From: Spirodela intermedia
Lineage: Eukaryota; Streptophyta; Magnoliopsida; Alismatales; Araceae
Assembly (NCBI GenBank): GCA_902729315.2
Contig: LR746272.1
Location: 8,086,827 to 8,150,826 of the forward strand
DNA length: 64,000 nt
Direction of reading: 5' to 3'
Of this stretch, positions 42,869-53,335 are shown piece after piece. The notes beneath the pieces are model-generated. The model was given only the letters and a program-made list of their open reading frames with translations. It searched no databases and was not told the origin of the DNA. The position numbers and the translations under genes were made by a program. Positions within the stretch are counted from its first letter, which is position 1. Each line of letters begins with the position of its first letter.

Positions 42869-44698
42869 ATGCTGCCAGGCGTCGGGGGCAGGAGAGCGGT
42901 GGCCGGCCTGCTAGGGCTGGGGAATAGGGCCTCCGCCGCCCTTGGGTCCGGCGTGGGGTTGAGGGGGTACCACGAGAGGGTAGTGGACCATTACAACAAC
43001 CCGCGGAACGTGGGCTCCTTCGACAAGAATGACCCGACGGTGGGGACGGGACTGGTGGGCGCCCCGGCCTGCGGGGATGTGATGAAGCTCCAGATCAAGG
43101 TCGACGAGAACACCGGAAAGATCGTCGACGCCTGCTTCAAGACCTTCGGTTGCGGTTCCGCCATAGCCTCCTCCTCCGTAGGTATGCACGAGTGGATGCT
43201 ACCCGCCTACCTCAAGGAGCCGCTGCCGTATCATCTTTCAGCTTTGCTGCTAGGGCCGTCGTACTTTTCCCCTCTATCATCGTCTGCCGGTCGCACCTTT
43301 CCGTCTTCTTATTCTTTTACTCTTTGTTAGGGTTAGGTCTTGGGTGCCGTGATGGAGGATTATTTTCTTTATATTTTGATTTTCTGATGGATGCTGGTTC
43401 AAGCTCACCCTTATCCCTCGGAGATTGATATGTAGCTTTAGCTTTATCTCGTATCAGGGTCCCGTAGCAATGTGTCTGCCCATTTTTGGATTTTTATCTT
43501 TTGTGTTTGTGGTACCGTTATTTCCATCGATTTATTTGATTATATGGTCGAGCGTATAACATACGATTAATTATGTATTATATTCTGCAGCTACCGAGTG
43601 GGTGAAAGGGAAGCAAATGGAGGAGGTGCTATCCATTAAGAATACGTGAGCCTCCTCTTCTCTTATTTTTATTATTTACATTTCTCCTCCGTATCTTACT
43701 TTTGGAATGAATGTGCATAGGAGAGCCAAAACTATCGGTAACACAAACGTAGATTCGATTTTGTCACGATTGATAAAGAATTGAATACGCCCTAGGCCCT
43801 TTGAGAAATTGATAGCCTTCAGTCTCATTATCTAGTTGTAGATGCTGTTGCTTGAGGATTCTGTATGAGCTGTGCCTTTGGTGTGGAGAAAATGATAAGC
43901 AACGAATAGTTGATACTTCGTTCATTATAGGATTTTTTCCATTTTATTTCAAAAATTTCACGATAGATTTTAATGTGGTTTGTGCTATTTATTTTTTTGC
44001 TGTTAATTTTAGAGAATAACTGTGGGAGGGCCAATCAGCTGGGACTTTTAATGGATCAAATGTAAACTATTGGAAGCTGGCATCATTGAGTAGTTATCTT
44101 CACCCAAATGGATCAAGTCGTCTGATTTAGAGGTTGTGTGAATGGAAAATAATGGAGCACGGTTTTATAGAGGCACATGGGTTATCGAAACCTCTCTGCA
44201 GCTGTATGGTCAAGTGATTCCGTGGAAGTTCTTCGCCGGTGAAAGCTTGTGTATCTTTCTCAACAAATAAAATAAAATCTCGGAGAAGCTTGATTTTCTC
44301 AAGTTTTAGGCTGCAAATTTCTGCTTGATATTATTTACAAGTAAACCCATGATCAACCAGAACAGGGGGATAGACCCACGTGAGTTCATAGATATTTTGA
44401 TATTTTCAGTTTGACTTGCATCTAGGAGATGTAACATTTCCAGTTTTAGCGTTGGCAGTGATTGATTTATTTACTGTCTAATTGTTAAAAATGCTTAGTT
44501 TAAAAATTAAAAAAAGCTGTTTTTTGATGTTGCAGCGACATTGCAAAACATCTTTCACTCCCTCCAGTGAAACTTCACTGCAGCATGCTTGCAGAAGATG
44601 CGATTAAGGCTGCTATAAAAGATTACGAAATGAAGAAAGCAAAACTGACAGGGAGCACTGGAGATGCACCGGTTGGCCAAGTTGCTGAAGCATCATAA
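42869..44698 (+). CDS. ISU1: mitochondrial iron-sulfur cluster scaffold (ISU/IscU type)
   Basis: Scaffold on which [2Fe-2S] clusters are assembled in mitochondria before transfer by HSP70 and DnaJ-type partners. Exons are 42869-43181, 43591-43645 and 44537-about 44698. The N-terminus is rich in Arg, Ala and Gly and lacks acidic residues, as a mitochondrial presequence should. The mature part starts near YHERVVDHYNNPRNVGSF. All three cluster-ligand cysteines are present (PACGDVM, FGCGSAIASSS, LHCSMLAEDA), and so is the LPPVK chaperone-binding motif. Phases of the first two introns are exact. My count of the last exon is one base short of a whole frame. Either I misread a base in the A-rich run around 44630-44645, or the frame shifts there and the protein ends about 20 residues early. 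The tail that reads in frame resembles other plant ISU tails. Confidence 0.9.
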
Positions 44699-44699
44699 A

Positions 44700-45560
44700 T
44701 GCATGTATATTTTGTTTGAAGAGGATGCTGTATGTACATTACATCAATAATGACTGCCTTCTGAGCATCGTATAACTGTGTTCAGCCGTTTTTGACCAGT
44801 ATATACAGCAGTACCTGCTTTCTCCAATAAACGGGCTACACACCTGTGGCTGTAAGTTTTAGACTGGTTTTACTATTAGCAGATCTAGTCGGTTGGATGT
44901 TTTATTTGATGTCATTGACCGCTATCATGTTTATTCTGTATTCAGTATGTTACTCTTGTATTCCACAGAGAGATGTCTGAGGTTTCTTCTCCTGCTCAAC
45001 AATTGACAGTTATAAATAGCCAAAAACAATGCTGCCCGCTCTAGACTGTGGAAAACTCCTGTACTTTGCACTGCAGAAGGGGTGAATCTTGTCATGAATG
45101 CCCTTTCAAGGCGAGCTCTTTGTTTGTGGGTTTTGAGCATGGCTGATGGTCTATTTTATAAATGATGAATAGAGCTATGGCGTTAATCAATATTAGAAGT
45201 TTTTCTTCTTTTTTCAAACGCAAATATTTATGATTTTGTTTATTAGTTTGATGAGAAATGAGATATGAGTGAGATGCAGAAAAATATGAACTTCATTCTC
45301 TCTAGACGGTAGATGTTGTAGATTAAAATGTCCTGATTACATAATGTTAAAGATCACAAAGCCTAGAAAATTTTAAAGATCAAAATCTTGAGAGACCAAA
45401 ATACCCTTTGATTACATAATTTGACCAAGTATTACAACACTTTCTCTGAAATTGAGAGTAGATAACAATCATGTTGAACTTGATTGGAATAGAGTTGAAT
45501 GTGGTTGATGGTAGTCCTTTTGTAAAAAAAATATCAAGAACTTAATCTTTTGAACTTGTA
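44700..45560. other. ISU 3' region and AT-rich intergenic DNA
   Basis: A poly(A)-signal-like AATAAA at 44826-44831 follows the ISU stop by about 130 nt. Beyond it the DNA becomes AT-rich. The segment 45474-45527 is related to 46168-46221, an imperfect direct repeat about 690 bp apart. No gene was recognised. Confidence 0.5.
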
Positions 45561-45564
45561 TAGG

Positions 45565-46560
45565 GAAGGTAAAACTCGTTTGCATCAAGATTCTCTTAAA
45601 TGAGATGTTGACCAATTCTAATGTGTGATTTTGTCATGTTGTACTTGGATTTTTTATGATGTTTATAGTAACATTGTGGTTACAATCGAGTTTTGGCTAC
45701 TCCACATGAATACAAAGGTCAGCTAAGTAGTGTTTTGGTCATGGTAAATTAACATATGAGTTGTAATATGATATTCAACTTCTACACTTGATATGGGCAC
45801 CATTGTTTGCTTCTTACTCTACATAACTAATTGCTTCCTAGAAATATATAATAACTTCTGATGAATTTAATCCTTGTGAGATCTAGCTTAATATGCATGA
45901 GTGTATCATTTCATTAAAAAATGACCTAATTTAGTGAATTAAGAGAATCGTGGAGTAAGATGGAGAGAATGGTGGACAGAGATGAGAATAGAAAAAAATG
46001 AACTCATTCAATTCGATAGGGTCTCTTGTGGTTAAGGGTGGGTTTCATCTAAACTACAAGAATGTTCAAAAAGCCAAATAAACGTTTTACATATTATAAG
46101 AAATGCCCCTCAAGAGCATTGGAATTAAATCTCTCTCTTGTCTCACAACACTCTCCTTCAAGTCACTTTCAACTTGACTAGAGTTGAAGTAAATGAAGTT
46201 GATGATAGTCTTTTTGTAAATCTTATGCATATTTTCTTTTTATAAAAAGTGTATGATTTACATCATTTCTTTGGCTGTGGCCAAATCATAACATTTGTTA
46301 AAGTCTACCAAATTGTGTCTTAAGAAATTATTTCAAGTCACATAACACTTTTCTATGGTAAAATACTCTCATCAAAATCATCTTTTGGGAATGTGTTCTT
46401 AGCATCTAATTAATATCAATTTCAATTAAATTGGACAAATAGTGACAGTAACATTCTTATCAATTTCAAATTTACAATTGATGTAAATATTTCATCATAA
46501 TCAATTTCATAGGTCTTTGTTAAGTTGTTAACAATTAGTCAAGCTTTGTATTTTTTGATC
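45565..46560 (-). mobile_element. decayed Ty1-copia fragments (RT start and RNase H end)
   Basis: Read on the minus strand, 46560-46366 resembles the start of a copia reverse transcriptase: YKA-LIVNN, YEIDYDEIFTSIVNL, LIRMLLSL and LDAKNTF, matching the usual YKARLVAKGF to DVKNAFL stretch, with stop codons. The stretch 45815-45748 resembles the RNase H part (KKQTMVPISSVEVEYH). The intervening part is missing or unrecognisable. Clearly inactive. Confidence 0.65.
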
Positions 46561-46933
46561 TTCATGGTTGAATTTTGTTTGATCGTGAATATTTATTTAG
46601 AGCCATCTATAGATTTGACAATAGGTAAATCAATTAACTCCTGAAGTGTCATTCTTCTCTATTGCTATCACTTGCTTAAGATGCGTTGTTGTAATGAAAA
46701 ACGAATTTGGTAGTGTTATTGATAATATAGAAAATCAGAAGGATAAGCATTGATAAGATGTTATTTAGTGGCTTACAGATTGGAATATTGAGTATTCTGT
46801 GCATTGATTGAACCTTTTTTTGTATCACAATAAGAAGTTTGATCATAATTTTCTTTTCAAAATTTCATGTATGAGTTACTTTACAATTTGAAGGTGTAAC
46901 AACCTAATGAGTTTGAGGTTTTATAGTAACTCT

Positions 46934-47781
46934 TGTTGGAAAATCAATTAAATGACATTTTGATGAAGCCAAAATTCATAAGATCAATTAAAAAATGAAT
47001 TATATCTAATCTATAATATATTTGATATAATTATAATATTAAAGTGCTTAGATATAATATAAGTTAATATAATATTATATTATTTATATTATAATTGATT
47101 AACTATATTTAAAATAAATAATATATTGAAGCTATATATTTGAATAATTTAATCATATGAAATTATGATATTGCATATTATTATGAAAATGATCAATAAG
47201 TACATTAGAATTAGTGAGATAATAAGAAGTAAAATGTGGATAAAAAAAGCTCACTTAGTATGTTGTGTACTAGTGACATTAAATCATAACTTTCAAATAA
47301 TTTTGATATCATTTTAATTAATTGAATTCATGTTGTTTATTTAGCCAAATATAGTTTTTTAGATATTAAAAATATAATTTATAAAATTAATATTGATATC
47401 TTGAATCACTAAAATCATGATTATAAATATTGCTATTATGATTCAATATGTTAACTTGATGATTGTATTTTATTTGAGGTGGTTCTAATAAAATTTGATT
47501 GATAAATTATCATCTTATTAAGATATATATATTATCAGTTATGCTTTAACGATATTATATTCTTATTGGTCTTGATTGAATCAATATAATTCGAATATTG
47601 ACATTGTGTTTTAAAAGAACAATGTATCAATTTTTTTTAAGGACATCCTAACTTCTCAATGATATATCATTTTGGTTTTACGATCATTTAAATTTCTAAT
47701 CATTTATAATAATTATTATTGTAAAATAATAGGAAAAAGAGAAGAGTTTGAATTATATCTCTCTATATATACTTTCCAACA
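46934..47781 (+). mobile_element. 848-bp long terminal repeat with adjacent primer-binding site
   Basis: The segment begins TGTTGGAAA and ends TTTCCAACA, a 9-bp terminal inverted repeat of copia type. Directly after it, 47784-47795 contains ATCAGAGC, the core of the usual tRNA-Met primer site (TGGTATCAGAGC). This argues that it is the 5' LTR of a plus-strand element rather than a solo LTR. I find no second LTR copy and no 5-bp duplication (left flank ACTCT) in the window. AT content is very high. Confidence 0.65.
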
Positions 47782-48096
47782 ATTAATCAGAGCTAAACAA
47801 ATATTTTTAACCCCTCCACAACCTCAAGAGTTGTATTGAGTTTTTATATAGAAAAATCTAAGGAAAATCATGAGAACTTTGTTGGCTGGTCAAATTATAT
47901 GATGTCACTAAGTTGAGGAGCATCACTCAAGTATTTAATGATTATCCTCAACTAGTTCTAAGAGTTAATATGTTTTATCTTTAATGAACATATTTATAAG
48001 AAGTATAGTTTGCATAGTTTGCATTTATATACATTTCAGCCTTCATCTTACTACTCCACCTGAAGAGAATGGCTTTTCTAAGATTACTTTTCAAAT
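47782..48096. other. retrotransposon internal remnant, no coding recognised
   Basis: Follows the primer-binding site. It is AT-rich with scattered stops and no recognisable gag or pol motif. It separates the LTR from the minus-strand reverse transcriptase remnant. Confidence 0.4.
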
Positions 48097-48745
48097 AACA
48101 TAAGACTTGATATATTGCATGGATATTAGACTTTTTAGACTGATGTATGAATTGGCTAAAAAAGACTAATGATATAAGAAATGTTAGGTCTGATGAGTGC
48201 TAGATTAGTCTTCTAATGAAACATTGATACATTTCTTAATCTATAGATTTTCCCTCTTCAGCTATACATAATTTGTGATTAGGATCAATATGAGTACTCA
48301 CTAGTTCACACATAGATTTTTCAATATCCTTCAAAATATATGTAACATTCTTCCATTGGGATATGAAACTATTGGATGAGTCAACAACTTGAATTCCTAG
48401 AAACTACATAAGGCAGCCTAAAGTTTTGATATTAATTTCATTTGCTAGACATTGACTAAGGTGTTCTCATTTAATTACATTACTCCATATAATGATGATA
48501 TTATCGACATAGACTAAAAGAACAATAACTCTCCCTAATGAAGAATGTATAAAAAATAGAGTGTGATGAGAATTATTCTAGTGATAATTTAATTTCCTCA
48601 GTAAATCTCCTAAACTAGGCATAAGGAGATTATTGAAGTCCATATAAAGGCTTCTTGAACGCACACACAATATTTTAGTTGTCCTTCATAGCTAGGTGGA
48701 AGAGTCATATAAACTTCATGAGTAAAATCCCTATAAAGAAATGAA
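48097..48745 (-). mobile_element. decayed Ty1-copia reverse transcriptase/RNase H remnant
   Basis: On the minus strand, from 48745 downward, recognisable copia pol pieces appear in the normal order: EVYMTLPPSYEG, KKPLYGL, HTLFFIHSS, GRVIVLLVYVDN, FLGIQVVDSSN and IDPNHKL, then SQFIHQSKKSN. Several in-frame stops and at least one frameshift interrupt them. The catalytic YVDD box reads YVDN, so the polymerase is dead. Orientation is opposite to the neighbouring LTR, which indicates more than one insertion or a rearrangement. Confidence 0.8.
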
Positions 48746-50009
48746 ACAAAAATGAGATGGAAAAAAAATCATAATGGTGGATGTTCGTAGGTTAAAAGGT
48801 CTATTACGACAGATGTAAGGAAAAAAAAACTAAAAAGTTCATAAACATTCAAGACTAAAAATCTCAAAAGACATAAATACTCATTGGGGAATAGTTAGAA
48901 TTTCTATAGAGAGTTTTAGGGGGACACCCCTACCTTACCTTGACTCTACACAAATAATTTCTACAAACCTAAGATTACCAAATTTAATTTAGAAAACAGA
49001 AAAATAAGAGAAATTAATGCAATGAAGAATGATAAGGTTGTACAAATATGATATTTGGCTTCTCATGGTGCTGACTTTATAGACTAATTTGTCCCCTCTT
49101 CATTGAGTACTAGGACAAAGAAGATGCTTTGTTCTCTTTCTAGAGTTGGACCCCAAGGAGTCACGTGTTCTTTTTCTCTATGGGCTGATGACGACTGAGA
49201 TCTCTGTGGATAAGATACCAGTCAGTAAATTTCCCTGGCTTCACTATTGAAAGGATGTGGATCTGGAGTTCTCAGTGTGATTGAGCTTTTCTCGGTTGTA
49301 TGATGTTTTGAGGCCTTGACAAGTGGAGTTTTAGCTAATGAAGATGACAATATTCACCGCCTTCCTACATTCTTGATTTCAGATGATACACAAGGACCTT
49401 GAGGTAGGGTTGGAGTTTCCCTCTGGTTGGCTTGTTTTCCCATGGTGGGGACGGTTTTCATCGGTTTCGCTTGCCAGTGAGTTGGACCCCAAGGAGAGCG
49501 GAGTTTCTTGAAATGTCTTCCACTCATGTTCCATAGCATATGGTTGTGTCGGTTACGATCTATTATGATAAAAAGGTTGTCCTTGTAGCCTACACTCCCC
49601 TCCCAACTATGAGGGCCCCAGCTTTGGATATGAACCACCGGAAGCCAGTTGCTATATTCGTTATCGGGCTTGTCGGTGTACCAGGGCCCGGAAAGAATAA
49701 GACAAACTTTGGAGTGATATGGCCCATTAACATCATGCTAGTGGAATCAAGATATTTTTTACGGCGATGGAGACGCTTCATATCAAGGGAATATGGGAGT
49801 TTATTTATTTTATGATATTTATTATCTTCGGAGACTTTTTTTTTAACTCTTTGTCGTGTTTGCATTTTTTAAAATTACGATCTCGTCGAGGGATGGCCCA
49901 TTCAAATCGCTGTCCACCGCGAGGGCGATGGGGGTGGAGGAGAGAGGCAAAACCATATTGTATTTTCTTCCCGCGTGACCCAATCACAGCCCCCTCACCC
50001 CCCCAAAAT

Positions 50010-50048
<39 letters not shown>

Positions 50049-50326
50049 CGGTGGGGCCAGAACCATCGTCTCCCACTAATTCAGTCACGTTTTTTTATAT
50101 TTTTTTTTACTTGGAAATAATTGAGAGGAGCCGTATGCGGACGGTTGTGTAGAGTGACAATAAGAGGGTGACATATCTATCAGATTTTTTCACAGAGACG
50201 ACTCCGGTATTGAAGTCGTTCAGAGGCATCATCGCCTTCTGGAGCTTTCTTTCGGCTATGTGACACGGAAGTCGGCATCCAGACGGCCCTGCTACGTTAC
50301 CCAAGAGTCACGTTCGTTGTCTAAAC

Positions 50327-50364
<38 letters not shown>

Positions 50365-51300
50365 ACCAGGGCGAGCCAAAGCCTCATGTGTTTCATGGCT
50401 GAAGAAGCCTAATCATCTCCTTGCTGCGCAGCTCTAATTCTTGTGCCGCCTCCGTTCGGTGGTGACTGTCTGACCCCGGTCTACGGGACGCTAACCAGGT
50501 AGGAGGAAACTGACGCACACGCTTGCCGAAGAATTTGGTCGTCCTCGTGCCGGCGATAATAGAGAATAAAGGATGAACCGATGGGCTGGCTTTCTGTACA
50601 ACACGTCTTTTTCTTGATGCGACGAGATGAAGAGGAGGGAGGGGATGATGGGACGTGGGACCATCAAATCTTTCTTTGTGTTGACCAAAGCCTAAGGTCC
50701 ATCCATAACCTCCGATTCCGATTTAGGGAAAATATTTTCGACGTATGCAAGCGATCACATATGATTATGAGGCATATACGCCTTCATTAGGCCCGATTCA
50801 AATGATTATGAGGAATCGGTTGCAGAAGAAACTGATCGATCTGAAGGAATACACCCTTTAGACTCCACAAGGGCTGGTTTAATAGAAGGGAGCATCTCTC
50901 TCTCTCTCTCGAAAATAGTAGGGTAGGAAAGGGAAGGTTCTTTTTGATGGATGTGGCAAACCGGCGGTAGAGCTCACTGCCGATCTATGCACACGAGCCA
51001 CCTCGGCCACTCATCTCGGTAAAGATCTCGAAGGATCTCCGCGGCCCGAGAAGGGACAGGCCTTGCCCACTCGTTCGCTTCCCCAGTAAACGCCACAGGA
51101 TAAGGAAGTTTTGTGTCTCGCGGCCAAATTTAACGTCTTGGAGGAAAATCCCGAATTACATTCAACGCCCGAGTGAGCTCCAGGGTCGCAGACCAAGGCC
51201 ACAGACTCTGGTTCAATTTTATATGATTCGAGCAAGTTCATTCACGGGTTACATACAGTTGATTTCACTGTTCAACTAGTAACAGTTTTCAGAGCCTGAA
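48746..51300. other. intergenic, no gene recognised
   Basis: AT-rich DNA to about 49 kb, then mixed sequence. A word TTGGACCCCAAGGAG occurs twice, near 49145 and 49482. GA and CT microsatellites lie at 50012-50043 and 50334-50360. The open frames here have no family resemblance. No RNA gene was recognised. Confidence 0.5.
50012..50043. repeat. (GA)n microsatellite
   Basis: About sixteen uninterrupted GA units in intergenic DNA, with no gene nearby. Confidence 0.9.
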
Positions 51301-51321
51301 AGGGACGGATCGGAGGGCCCG

Positions 51322-51331
51322 AGAACGTTCT
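51322..51331 (+). promoter_or_regulatory. heat-shock element upstream of galactinol synthase
   Basis: AGAACGTTCT is a perfect nGAAnnTTCn pair, followed by TCGG. It sits about 65 bp upstream of the TATA box and 200 bp before the start codon. Galactinol synthase genes are established targets of heat-shock factors in Arabidopsis. Binding here is inference. Confidence 0.5.
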
Positions 51332-51394
51332 TCGGTGAGTTTTTTTGGTTCGCATTTGGGCTTCATTTCACTCGCATTTTGCCCCATCGGAGGG

Positions 51395-51403
51395 CTATAT
51401 AGA
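51395..51403 (+). promoter_or_regulatory. TATA box of galactinol synthase
   Basis: CTATATAGA in a GC-rich surrounding, about 130 bp before the start codon. It predicts a leader of about 100 nt that contains the GA run. Confidence 0.65.
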
Positions 51404-51464
51404 TGAGGGCGGGGAGCCTCCCATGCTGTGTGTGGAGTTGGGGCGACGAGGACGAGGAGAAGCG

Positions 51465-51469
<5 letters not shown>

Positions 51470-51503
<34 letters not shown>
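51470..51503 (+). repeat. (GA)n run in galactinol synthase leader
   Basis: About seventeen GA units lie within the inferred 5' untranslated region, 30 nt before the start codon. GA/CT runs are frequent in plant leaders. Confidence 0.85.
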
Positions 51504-51506
<3 letters not shown>

Positions 51507-51530
51507 GTGTGTGTGAGAGAGAGAGATCCG

Positions 51531-52334
51531 ATGGCCCCAGTGGTGCCGGCCGAGGCCTTCGCCGGGAAGCTGCCGGCGGGGAAGGGGGGGTACTCGAAGA
51601 AGGCGTATGTGACCTTCCTCGCGGGTAGCGGGGACTACGTGAAGGGGGTGGTGGGGTTGGCCAAGGGGCTGCGGAAGGTGAAGAGCGCGTACCCGCTGGT
51701 GGTGGCGGCGCTGCCGGATGTGCCGGAGGAGCACCGCCAACTGCTCCGCTCGCAGGGCTGCGTCATTCGCGAGATCGAGCCCGTCTACCCCCCAGATAGT
51801 CAAACCCAGTTCGCCATGGCCTACTACGTCCTCAACTACTCCAAGCTCCGCATCTGGAATGTGAGTATATAACATATATGTACGGGCTTCTTCTGCATGG
51901 CTTTAAAGTTAACGTGGGGGGGTGGGAGAACTTTTCTTTTTTTTTTGGCATGATTGGGGGAGGCTGACGATGAGGTGGGTGCAGTTCGAGGAGTACAGCA
52001 AGATGGTGTACCTGGACGCGGACATCCAGGTGTACGAGAACGTCGACCACCTGTTCGACAACCCCGACGGCTACTTCTACGCCGTTATGGACTGCTTCTG
52101 CGAGAAGACGTGGAGCCACTCGCGGCAGTACTCCATCGGGTACTGCCAGCAGTGCCCGGACAAGGTGACGTGGCCCGCCGACATGGGCAGCCCTCCCTCT
52201 CTCTACTTCAACGCCGGCATGTTCGTCTTTGAGCCCAGCCGTTTGACCTGCGACAGCCTCCTCGAGACCGTCAAGGTCACCCCCCCCACTCCCTTCGCTG
52301 AGCAGGTACCTCTCTCTCTCTCTCTCTTCTGCTT

Positions 52335-52365
<31 letters not shown>

Positions 52366-53006
52366 TTATTATTATTATTATTATTATTGTTATCTCTCTC
52401 TTTCGTCGTTGGATTTGATCATTATCTTGTCAATCCTCGACCCCTATGAACAACGGCGGTGGGTGGGGTCAATGAAGGATGCTATTTCCTACTTCGGAAA
52501 GCCTTGACTGAGAGCTTGGTTGTGTGGCCCTCGGCAGGATTTCCTGAACTTCTTCTTCGAGAAGATTTACAAGCCCATCCCCCTGACGTACAACTTGGTC
52601 TTGGCCATGCTGTGGCGCCACCCCGAGAACGTCGAGCTCGAGAAAGTCAAAGTCGTCCACTATTGCGCCGCCGTAAGCATCCGTCTTCCTCCTCATCCCC
52701 CAAGAATAACCACTCTCAGTAACCCTACATAATAAAACGGAGACCTCGGTGTTGACTTGGGTCTTATGTGCTGCGCTGCGCTAGGGTTCCAAACCGTGGA
52801 GATACACGGGGAAGGAAGCCAACATGGATCGGGAGGACATCAAGATGCTGGTGGCCAAGTGGTGGGACATCTACAACGACGAGTCGCTGGACTTCAACCC
52901 CGCAGATGAGGCCCCAGAGGCGGAGGCGTCCTTGTCCAGGGCCCCCGTCGACCTGCCCCTGCAAGAAACCTCCGTGCCCTTGGTCACGGTCCCCTCCGCC
53001 GCCTAA
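51531..53006 (+). CDS. GolS: galactinol synthase
   Basis: Transfers galactose from UDP-galactose to myo-inositol, the first committed step of raffinose-family oligosaccharide synthesis, in the cytosol. Exons 51531-51860, 51985-52305, 52538-52672 and 52785-53006 give 1008 nt or 335 residues, normal for the family. GT8 features: start of fold KKAYVTFLAGSGDYVKGVVG, LDADIQVYENVDHLFD with the Mn-binding DxD at 121-123, YFNAGMFVFEPS, and the C-terminal metal-site segment HYCAAGSKPW (258-267). The protein ends VPSAA, one residue different from the APSAA pentapeptide typical of galactinol synthases. The second intron carries a long TTC/TTA repeat. The start was chosen as the only Met before the conserved fold. 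The upstream HSE and TATA box suggest stress induction. It is convergent with the MTOPVIB gene, whose stop lies about 330 bp away. Confidence 0.96.
52310..52392. repeat. (CT)n(TTC)n(TTA)n compound microsatellite in GolS intron
   Basis: Starts a few bases after the donor of the second GolS intron and passes from CT to TTC to TTA repeats. Likely polymorphic. Confidence 0.9.
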
Positions 53007-53335
53007 GACCGTAAAGGAAGAGGTGCTTCGCCTCTTCAGGTCGAATGTAATGTCTTGGCCTCGGTCTAAAGGCCGTTCAGGAGTCTATCTGGAATTTCCA
53101 AGTTTTATTTCCTCAAGACCCATGAGCCCGCTCGTCTCTGTCTGCCTCTGAGTAGGTTTGCCGACCATGGGGGACGGCATTTTCACAAATAGGAATGTCC
53201 TTGTCGCTGAAATATATCATTACAGATTTGTCCCCCCAACTTGCTATGAAGCGAGAATTATATGAGGAAGAGTCCAGTGAAGGTACCTCAGAAGTAGATG
53301 GAAGGGTACTCGTCTGGTGCTCCATCTGCGTCGTT

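Noticed and set aside
53113-53335. Extension of the MTOPVIB last frame past 53336
   Set aside because: The frame that matches the conserved C-terminus stops at 53338-53336. The longer open frame there is in another phase.
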